This document shows, piece after piece, positions 57,974 through 64,000 of a DNA stretch of 64,000 nt; the first letter of the stretch is position 1; every line of letters begins with the position of its first letter. The DNA lies in NCBI RefSeq assembly GCF_016863535.1, contig NZ_BOPB01000026.1, positions 62,001-126,000 on the forward strand, given 5' to 3'. A program made the translations under genes and the position numbers. The DNA is from Micromonospora lutea (GTDB lineage Bacteria > Actinomycetota > Actinomycetes > Mycobacteriales > Micromonosporaceae). A model generated the notes under the pieces. The model was not told the origin of the DNA. It worked only from the letters and a program-made list of their open reading frames with translations, and did not search any database.

Positions 57974-58008
57974 AAAAAGAAAAAGGGCCGAAGCTGTGCG
58001 CTTCGCCC
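57974..58008 (-). terminator. Intrinsic terminator/attenuator in dksA-like leader
   Basis: On the minus strand a G/C-rich hairpin (58008-58000 pairing with 57994-57985, 5-base loop, one bulge) is followed by TTTTTCTTTTT (57984-57974). This is the clearest rho-independent terminator in the window, and it lies 17 bases before the DksA-like start codon with no upstream gene on that strand. Confidence 0.7.
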
Positions 58009-58299
58009 TCGGCCGTCACTCTGTCGGTGAACGGTCTCCGGAGGGCTCCGACCGGCGGGGCGGGGCTGGCCCTGACCAGCCCGCGCCGGAACTCGACGCG
58101 CCCGGGTCGCCGCAGCCTGCCCGCGCAGCACAACCGGCGCCGCCGCCATGACGGCGGCGACGCGGGTGAGCAGCACGGCGGGTCGCATCAAACAACCATA
58201 GGCGGCGGCGCCCTGGAAACCAATGCCGATCTCCACCGCACCAGTCGAACCGGCACCGACGTCTACGAACCAGCACTAGAGCGGACCAAAGCCGTTAAA

Positions 58300-58380
58300 G
58301 TGACCACGGCGGAGGAGTTCGACCGGCGCTTCGCCGCCGGCTCGGGCCAGCCCAGAACCGGCCGCCGGCTCGGGCCAGCC
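58300..58380 (+). pseudogene. Possible remnant of a CopG-type antitoxin gene
   Basis: GTG at 58300, directly after TTAAAG, begins VTTAEEFDRRFAAGSG. Many CopG/ribbon-helix-helix antitoxins start with a similar TAEEFDRRFDxGED segment. After residue ~16 the frame enters the direct repeats and loses similarity. No toxin gene adjoins. The call rests on this short N-terminal likeness only. Confidence 0.3.
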
Positions 58381-58381
58381 C
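58333..58381. repeat. 21-bp direct repeat
   Basis: Two exact 21-base copies at 58333-58353 and 58361-58381 with 28-base periodicity (each begins GCCGCCGGCTCGGG and ends CCAGCCC). They lie about 45 bases before the SCP2 gene start and disrupt the CopG-like remnant. Probably slippage or duplication; a regulatory role is possible. Confidence 0.75.
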
Positions 58382-58423
58382 GGAGCCAGCCCTCGGCCGG
58401 GCACGGCCGTAGGAGGTTCCGGC

Positions 58424-58867
58424 ATGTCGGAGGCTGTGCACGCCTTCTTCGACGGTCTGGTCAAGGGTGGGGGGCGGATGCTGCGCCAGGTGTCCGGCAC
58501 CGTGCGCTTCGACCTGCGCTACCCCGACCGGGTCGACCACTGGACCGTCAGCATCGACCAGGGTCAGATCACCGTGGCGCACGGCGAGGCACCGGACGTC
58601 GACACGGTGATCTACACCGATGAGGAGCTTTTCCTGCGGATGGCGTACGGCGAAGTCAAGCCCGTGTCGGCGTGGCTGCGCAACGACTTCACCGCTGACG
58701 GCGAGTTCCGTCTCGTGATGCTCCTGGAGCGGCTGTTCGCGCCGCCGCCCAACGCTTACCACCCCCGCGAGGTGGCCGACTGCCGGCACTCCCGGACAGC
58801 GGCCGAGTGCCGGAACCCCCCGCGGGCCACGGCGGCGTCCGCGACCGATGACGGGGAACCGCGATGA
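58424..58867 (+). CDS. SCP2 sterol-carrier-domain protein
   Basis: A 147-residue protein with an SCP2-like fold (MLRQVSGTVRFDLRYPDRVDHWTVSIDQGQITVAHG ... DTVIYTDEELFLRMAYGEVKPVSAWLRNDFTADGEFRLVMLLERLF), a small lipid-binding tunnel domain. The C-terminal ~35 residues are Arg/Ala-rich and outside the fold. AGGAGG lies 7 bases before the ATG. The last 4 bases overlap the start of the debranching-type enzyme, so the two are translationally coupled, an unexpected partnership. Confidence 0.85.
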   Translation: MSEAVHAFFDGLVKGGGRMLRQVSGTVRFDLRYPDRVDHWTVSIDQGQITVAHGEAPDVDTVIYTDEELFLRMAYGEVKPVSAWLRNDFTADGEFRLVMLLERLFAPPPNAYHPREVADCRHSRTAAECRNPPRATAASATDDGEPR

Positions 58868-60909
58868 GAGGGCTGGTCCGCATCCTCGACGGCAACATCT
58901 TCGCCCTGAGCGAGGAGAACGGCGACATGGTCTTCAGCCCCGCCAACCCGAGTGGATTCTTCGCCCTCGACACCCGCTTCCTGTCCACCTGGCGGCTGAG
59001 CCTTGACGGGCAGCAACTGCATCCGCTGGCCGTGCACGACGCGAGCTACTACAAGATCCGCTTCTTTCTCGTCCCCGGAAATCCGACCCACTACGTCGAT
59101 GCGAAAGCCTCGGTGATCCGCGACCGGTGGATCTCCGACAGCGCCTTCATCGAGCGCCTGACCCTGCTCAACCACACAAACGAACCCGTCGACTATGTGC
59201 TGCGCATCGACGTGGACAGCGACTTCGCTCCGGTCTACAACGTGGTCTGGCCCCACGACTCGACGTTGCGTGGCTACCGGAAGGTGTCGGACGGTGGTCT
59301 GCGGCTCGGCTACCGACGGGAGAAGTTCCACCGGGTGACCGACGTGTCGAGCAGCGAGCCGGCCGAGCTGGACGAACGCGGGATGACCTTCCGGATCCAG
59401 ATCCCCGCGCAGCAGCGGTGGAGCACGACGCTACGAGTGGAAGCGCGGGTGCTACGTCCGGACGGGGCCGACGTACGGGAACGGCTGGGACATCCGCAGG
59501 GCAGAGTGGGCGCCCCGCTGGACGACGACCTCAGCCAGTGGCTCGCCGACGCGCCCCGCCTGCGCTGCGACTGGGAGCAGGTGACCACGACGTACCAGCA
59601 GGGCCTGGTCGACCTGGCCGGCCTGCGCTTCTCCCCCCTGGCTCTGCCGAACGAGACCATGCTCGCCGCCGGGCTGCCCTGGTCAGCCACCATCATCGGA
59701 CGCGACAACATCCTCACCTGTTTCCAGACACTTCCGTTCGTCCCCCGGATGGCGGCGACCACGCTGCGTCTGCTCGCCCTGGACCAGGGCACGGTGCTCG
59801 ACGACTTCCGGGAAGAGGAACCCGGGAAGATGCTCAACGAGTTCCGGTACGGGGAATTGGCCGCTTTCGAACATCGCCCCCAGTCGCCGTACTACGGCGC
59901 CGCCGACGTGACACCGCTGTTCGTCGTGCTGCTCGACGAGTACGAACGCTGGACCGGCGACGCCGCGCTGGTGGGGGAACTGGAGGACGCCGCCCGCGCG
60001 GCGTTGCACTGGATCGACGAGTACGGCGACCTGCGCGGCGACGGCTATCTCTGGTACCAGCCGCGCAACGACGAGAGCGGGGCACAGAACCACTGCTGGA
60101 AGGACAGCCCGGAGGCGATCTGCTACCAGGACGGCCGGGTGCCCGGACTACCGCGCGCCACCTGCGAGTTGCAGGGCTACGCGTACGACGCGAAGCGACG
60201 CGGGGCACGGCTGGCCCGCGAGTTCTGGGGCGACCCGGCGTACGCCGACCGGCTCGAACGGCAGGCCGAGGAGCTCAAGCAACGGTTCAACCGGGACTTC
60301 TGGATCGACGGCAGCCGGTATTTCGCGTTGGCGCTCGGCCCCGACGGCGACCAGGTGGACGCACTGGCATCGAACATGGGGCACCTGCTGTGGAGCGGCA
60401 TCGTGGACCCGTCCCGGGCCGCCGCGGTCGCCGACCACCTGCTCGGGCCACGCCTCTTCTCCGGCTGGGGGGTACGGACGCTGGCCACCGGGCAAATCAG
60501 CTACAACCCGCTCGGCTACCACGTGGGTACGGTGTGGCCGTTCGACAACTCACTGATCGCCTACGGGCTACGCCGCTACGGCTTCCTCAAGGAGGCGGGG
60601 GCCATCGCCGAGGCCGTCTTCAGGGCGTCCCAGCAGTTCACCGGACGGATGCCGGAAGCCTTCGCCGGCTACGAGCGCGAGTTGACCCGCTATCCGGTGC
60701 CCTACCCGGCCGCGAACAGCCCCCAGGCCTCCGCGACCGGCGCCACGTTCCTGCTGCTGCGTACCGTTCTCGGGTTGGAGCCGTACGGCGAGCATCTGGT
60801 GGTGCGCCCCGCGGTCCCGTCGAGCTTCGGCCGGATCGAGCTGCTGAACATCCCCGGACGCTGGGGTCGCCGGGACGCGATCGGCAGTCCCCGCGCAGCC
60901 GCGTCCTGA
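58864..60909 (+). CDS. Glycogen debranching-type glycosidase
   Basis: A 681-residue protein with the N-terminal domain of bacterial amylo-alpha-1,6-glucosidase-like proteins (RILDGNIFALSEENGDMVFSPANPSGFFALDTRFLSTWRLSLDG) and a C-terminal (alpha/alpha)6 barrel (NETMLAAGLPWSATIIGRDNILTCFQTLPFVP, WYQPRNDESGAQNHCWKDSPEAICYQDG, GYHVGTVWPFDNSLIAYGLRRYG). Probable acid residues lie in GRDN and WKDS. It would cleave an alpha-glucoside, perhaps a glucosylated lipid given the SCP2 partner; that is inference. Confidence 0.88.
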   Translation: MRGLVRILDGNIFALSEENGDMVFSPANPSGFFALDTRFLSTWRLSLDGQQLHPLAVHDASYYKIRFFLVPGNPTHYVDAKASVIRDRWISDSAFIERLTLLNHTNEPVDYVLRIDVDSDFAPVYNVVWPHDSTLRGYRKVSDGGLRLGYRREKFHRVTDVSSSEPAELDERGMTFRIQIPAQQRWSTTLRVEARVLRPDGADVRERLGHPQGRVGAPLDDDLSQWLADAPRLRCDWEQVTTTYQQGLVDLAGLRFSPLALPNETMLAAGLPWSATIIGRDNILTCFQTLPFVPRMAATTLRLLALDQGTVLDDFREEEPGKMLNEFRYGELAAFEHRPQSPYYGAADVTPLFVVLLDEYERWTGDAALVGELEDAARAALHWIDEYGDLRGDGYLWYQPRNDESGAQNHCWKDSPEAICYQDGRVPGLPRATCELQGYAYDAKRRGARLAREFWGDPAYADRLERQAEELKQRFNRDFWIDGSRYFALALGPDGDQVDALASNMGHLLWSGIVDPSRAAAVADHLLGPRLFSGWGVRTLATGQISYNPLGYHVGTVWPFDNSLIAYGLRRYGFLKEAGAIAEAVFRASQQFTGRMPEAFAGYERELTRYPVPYPAANSPQASATGATFLLLRTVLGLEPYGEHLVVRPAVPSSFGRIELLNIPGRWGRRDAIGSPRAAAS

Positions 60910-60961
60910 TCGGGTCCGGCGGTGACCACCCGCCGGGCCGGGCGAGGTAACGTGCTGCGGC

Positions 60962-61468
60962 ATGACCGGCGTGGCGTACTCACATTGTTCGTACTGTGGC
61001 GCGGTCTACCCGCCGCAGTCCGGCTGGCCCCGGCTCTGCACGACCTGCGGTCAGCAGGTCTGGCGTAACCCGTTGCCGGTGGCGGTGGCGGTGCAGCCGG
61101 TGCAGACCGCCACCGGCCTCGGCGTGGTCGTCGTCCGGCGCGACATCGAACCCGCCCGTGGGCTGCTCGCGCTGCCCGGCGGTTTCATCGAGTACGGCGA
61201 GCAATGGCAGGACGCGCTGGTCCGCGAGCTGCGCGAGGAGACCGGGCTGCGCGCCGACGCGACCGGGGCGAATCTGATCACGGTCCTCAGCGCGCCGGCC
61301 GGCGGCACCATGCTGATCTTCGGGGAGCTGCCGGTACGTCCCGCCGAGGAGCTTCCGCCATCGACGCCGACGGCGGAGGCCACCGAGTGGCTGGTGGTGA
61401 CCGAGCCGACCGAGCTGGCCTTCTCCACCCACACCCAGGTCCTGGCTGACTTCCTCGCGCGTCACTGA
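60962..61468 (+). CDS. NUDIX hydrolase with zinc ribbon
   Basis: A 168-residue protein. Residues 9-32 hold two Cys pairs (CSYCGA and CTTCGQ), and residues ~40-165 a NUDIX domain with the full box GGFIEYGEQWQDALVRELREETGL (G-x5-E-x7-REUxEExGU). Nudix enzymes hydrolyse nucleoside diphosphates linked to another moiety; the ribbon form recalls NudC-like or NrtR-related proteins. The ATG at 60962 follows the debranching-type gene by 52 bases. A strong hairpin follows the stop directly. Confidence 0.9.
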   Translation: MTGVAYSHCSYCGAVYPPQSGWPRLCTTCGQQVWRNPLPVAVAVQPVQTATGLGVVVVRRDIEPARGLLALPGGFIEYGEQWQDALVRELREETGLRADATGANLITVLSAPAGGTMLIFGELPVRPAEELPPSTPTAEATEWLVVTEPTELAFSTHTQVLADFLARH

Positions 61469-61529
61469 GCCTCGCCCGGCTACCCGCGCGCAGGCGTGCC
61501 CAGCCGCTGCGCGGGTAGACGGGCGAGGC
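61469..61529. terminator. 19-bp interrupted hairpin terminator
   Basis: Directly after the NUDIX stop, 61469-61477 pairs with 61521-61529 and, past a 2-base mismatch, 61480-61489 pairs with 61509-61518. The inner loop is 19 bases. No U-tract. Confidence 0.8.
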
Positions 61530-61595
61530 CGCACCGGGACGCCGGCGTGCCGGGTCTGCGCCGGGCGGGTCTGTTGACACGTGCCGGGGGTGCCG

Positions 61596-63956
61596 ATGAC
61601 CAGCGAACCGGAGGCGCCGGACGACGACGTCGTGGAGCTACGGGTGCACGGGGTTTCCGGCGCCAACGCCGAACAGATTCTCGACCGCCCGCACAGTCGC
61701 CAGGTGGCCGGGGACCGCAGCGGCGGGTTCTACCGGCCGCGCCCAGGCTATCCGGACACCAAGGGCGCGGCGGGCGTGACGCTGGAGGCGTACCGCTGGA
61801 GCGACCTGCCCTCCGGCACCACCATCCGGACCCTGTCGCTGATGTTCCTGCTGCCCTTCATGCTCTGCAACGTCGCGTTCTGGATGAGGCCGACCCGCCG
61901 CGACAGCAGCTCCGGTGCGGTACTGAAGGCGATCTGCCGGCTACTCGCCCTCACCCTCACGATGCTGTACGTGCTCGCGGCGATGGGCGTGGCGTTGGAC
62001 CTGATCGCCTGGCGGTGTATGCCGAACCCGTCCTGTCTGGCCGGACGGCCCTGGCTGTCGTGGATCGGTGACCGCCCCACCGGTCTGACGCTGGCCACCT
62101 TCGCACTTCTACCGGCGGCTGCGCTCGGGCTGGTCTGGCGGCTCGCTGCCCGCCCCGGCCGCGACTTCGACGCCTTCCACACCTCCGCCACCGCCTCGGG
62201 GGCCCATCAGCTCAGCGCGGTAGCCCAGTGGGACGGCGCACCGACCGTGGGCAGACTGCGCTCACTGCATGTCGCCGCCGGCCTGATGACCCTCAGCATC
62301 GGTCTCGTCACGGCCCGGATCAACTCGGGTCCGTCGAACCTCGGCGTGGCCCTGGCCATCGTCACCGGGGCGCTGCTGTTGACCTGCATCGTGATGGTCT
62401 GCGTTCACTCGTTGATCGACCTGGTTCCGGTCGACTCGTTCGCGGATCGGTTCGTGCGTGGGCTGCGCACCCTGGCCTGCGTACTGGCCGTGGTGGTGCT
62501 GGTGGCGGTCGCGGTCGATCCGACCCCGTGGCGGGTCAGTGAGGGGCTGCCCGGCTACGCGACCGCCGTTGGGCTGACCATCCTCACCCAGACGATCCTG
62601 CTGTTCGCGCTCGGCGCCGGCGCGCTGCTCAATCGGAATCAGGTGAGCCGCGGCCACGCCGCGACCGCTGGCGCCGCCCGAGGTGCCGGACCGTCCGACC
62701 GCCGTCGCGCCGGTCCCGATCCGACACCCGCCGTCGGCATCGAGCCCGACGAGGTGAGGCGCGGGATCGGCCACGACGGGCTCAACGCGGGGCCGCTGCG
62801 AGGGCTCGGTGCGCCCGTGATGGCGGCCGTCGCCACCGGTCTGGCAGTGGCGATCTCCGCGGACCTCGTGTACCGGGTCGCCGACCTGCTCAACCGTCGC
62901 GCCAGCGTCGGCAATGACCGGGCGATCAGTCCACCCCTCGGTTACAAATGGGCCGTCTTCGTGTTCCTCGTGGCGGCGGCGACCACCCTGGTGTCAGCCG
63001 TCATCATCATCCTGGTCAGCCGTCACGCCCGGATACGCACCGCCCGGGCCACCGTCGCACACGACTACCCCGACGCACCGCCGGCCGCCGGATACCGGCT
63101 GCGTCAGATCGAGCGGATGATCGCCCGGGCGAGGTTCACCGAGCGGATCGAGACCATCGCGGTGGTCTACGCCTGTGTCGTCGGGGTGGGCATGCCCAGC
63201 AGCCTGCTCGGCATGTTGGAGCTGGCACCGAACACCACGGTGCAGCGGTTGACCGGAATTCCGGCTGCGGCGATCGACTTCGCCATCCAGGTCGGCAGTT
63301 TCGTCATCGCGGCCGTCGTACTCGCGCTGCTGGTCGGCGGCATCTTCGCCTACCGTACGTCCGAATTCCGCAGGTACGTCGGCGTGCTGTGGGACCTGGG
63401 GACATTCTGGCCACGGGCAGCGCACCCCTTCGCGCCGCCCTGCTACGCCGAGCGCGCGGTCCCGGAGCTGACCCGCCGGATCGTGCACCTCACCGGGCAG
63501 GGACACGGGGTGCTGCTCACCGGGCACAGCCACGGCTCCGTGCTGCTCGCCGCCACGATCCTCCAGCTTCCGCCCAACGTGTGCAGCCGGTTGGCCCTGC
63601 TGACGTACGGCTCACCGCTGCGCCGGATCTACACGCGGCTGTTCCCGGCCTACGTCAACGAGGCGGTGCTCTGCGAGGTGGGCAACCGGGTCCACTGGCG
63701 GTGGATCAACCTGTGGCGGGACACCGACCCGATCGGCGGCTGGGTCTTCTCGCCGCACCGGCCGGGTCGAGCGCCAACCGTGTCCGGGCCCGCAGACGGG
63801 GTGGACCGCCGGCTACGCGACCCGGTCGACGTCGTTCCGCCTCCCGGTGACAGCGTCCCGCCTCCGATCGTCGGACACTGGCCCGGCGAATCCGATCCGC
63901 GCTTCGCGGTCGCGGTGGCGGAGTTGGCCGGCCGGCTGCGGAACCGGCTGCATTGA
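61596..63956 (+). CDS. Large membrane-embedded alpha/beta-hydrolase-like protein
   Basis: A 786-residue protein. The N-terminal ~65 residues are soluble and begin with VVELRVHGVSGANAEQILD. About eight membrane helices follow in groups (~residues 80-175, 220-345, 405-480, 520-590). The C-terminal ~170 residues contain the nucleophile elbow VLLTGHSHGSVLLAAT (G-x-S-x-G), LALLTYGSPLRRIYTRLFPAYV and NLWRDTDPIGGW, as in lipases. HGVSG at the N terminus could supply the oxyanion strand, so one hydrolase fold may be split by the membrane region. The ATG at 61596 has GGGGGTG upstream. Function unknown. Confidence 0.78.
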   Translation: MTSEPEAPDDDVVELRVHGVSGANAEQILDRPHSRQVAGDRSGGFYRPRPGYPDTKGAAGVTLEAYRWSDLPSGTTIRTLSLMFLLPFMLCNVAFWMRPTRRDSSSGAVLKAICRLLALTLTMLYVLAAMGVALDLIAWRCMPNPSCLAGRPWLSWIGDRPTGLTLATFALLPAAALGLVWRLAARPGRDFDAFHTSATASGAHQLSAVAQWDGAPTVGRLRSLHVAAGLMTLSIGLVTARINSGPSNLGVALAIVTGALLLTCIVMVCVHSLIDLVPVDSFADRFVRGLRTLACVLAVVVLVAVAVDPTPWRVSEGLPGYATAVGLTILTQTILLFALGAGALLNRNQVSRGHAATAGAARGAGPSDRRRAGPDPTPAVGIEPDEVRRGIGHDGLNAGPLRGLGAPVMAAVATGLAVAISADLVYRVADLLNRRASVGNDRAISPPLGYKWAVFVFLVAAATTLVSAVIIILVSRHARIRTARATVAHDYPDAPPAAGYRLRQIERMIARARFTERIETIAVVYACVVGVGMPSSLLGMLELAPNTTVQRLTGIPAAAIDFAIQVGSFVIAAVVLALLVGGIFAYRTSEFRRYVGVLWDLGTFWPRAAHPFAPPCYAERAVPELTRRIVHLTGQGHGVLLTGHSHGSVLLAATILQLPPNVCSRLALLTYGSPLRRIYTRLFPAYVNEAVLCEVGNRVHWRWINLWRDTDPIGGWVFSPHRPGRAPTVSGPADGVDRRLRDPVDVVPPPGDSVPPPIVGHWPGESDPRFAVAVAELAGRLRNRLH

Positions 63957-64000
63957 CCTGAGCGCGGTACGCGCGGCCGAACAGCGCGGCTATCCTTCCC

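Larger units (their letters stand above)
57958..58423. other. Intergenic region with attenuator, repeats and ORF remnant
   Basis: A 466-base gap between the DksA-like gene and the SCP2 gene. It contains the hairpin/T-run at 57974-58008, a start-like segment GTG at 58300 reading VTTAEEFDRRFAAGSG that resembles the N terminus of CopG-type antitoxins, and a 21-bp direct repeat. No complete gene is seen. Confidence 0.5.

Noticed and set aside
1..64000. CRISPR arrays, tRNA or rRNA genes, transposases, integrases
   Set aside because: No regularly spaced repeats, cloverleaf sequences, conserved rRNA stretches or DDE/recombinase catalytic motifs were seen; the Hin-like HTH at the TetR C terminus lacks a recombinase domain.

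Overview
The window reads as chromosomal DNA of a high-GC actinobacterium, most likely a Micromonosporaceae member such as Micromonospora. The evidence is a strong G/C bias at third codon positions, frequent GTG starts, two actinobacterial SAM-IV riboswitches, an actinobacterial Cys-type leader peptide, perfect palindromic terminators without U-tracts, and gene families typical of that group. No rRNA, tRNA, CRISPR array, prophage or intact insertion sequence was found. Organism and functions rest on motif reading only; nothing was searched.

Layout. 1-5 kb: the end of a RibD-like reductase, a lipoprotein beta-propeller, a LytS/LytTR two-component pair and a PD40 lipoprotein. 5.1-8.8 kb: an ABC-2 exporter with a NarL-type two-component pair, with slightly different codon use. 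8.8-14 kb: pyridoxal kinase, a HEAT-repeat protein with a MerR-HEAT regulator under a MerR-type promoter, and a secreted M14 carboxypeptidase. 14-23.5 kb: a small regulator with paired operator-like palindromes next to an MFS exporter, a WD40 protein, a GNAT acetyltransferase behind a SAM-IV riboswitch, an arginase-fold protein, a lipid kinase and two XRE regulators. 23.5-32.4 kb: HtpG, an OmpR-type two-component system with a GerMN lipoprotein, GlsB-like membrane proteins, two STAS proteins and a Rieske/DUF6529 module. 32.5-34.5 kb: a secreted GH5-Fn3-CBM2 cellulase with a CelR-type operator.

34.6-46.1 kb is a complete urea locus. UrtABCDE imports urea, UreABC hydrolyses it and UreF, UreG and UreD mature the enzyme; no ureE is present. 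A cytoplasmic AmiC-like binding protein and a MarR regulator sit between the uptake and hydrolysis halves. 46.4-49.2 kb: a SAM-IV riboswitch and a Cys-ending leader peptide precede a polar amino acid ABC importer, which suggests a sulfur amino acid (cysteine, cystine or methionine) as substrate.

49.2-64 kb: an AbiEi/DUF559-type protein, an ABC exporter with a divergent TetR regulator that carries an extra C-terminal helix-turn-helix, a secreted metallophosphoesterase, glycerol kinase, an RsbW-like ATPase, a DksA/TraR zinc-finger protein with an attenuator-like leader, an SCP2 protein translationally coupled to a glycogen-debranching-type enzyme, a NUDIX hydrolase and a large membrane-embedded alpha/beta-hydrolase of unknown role.
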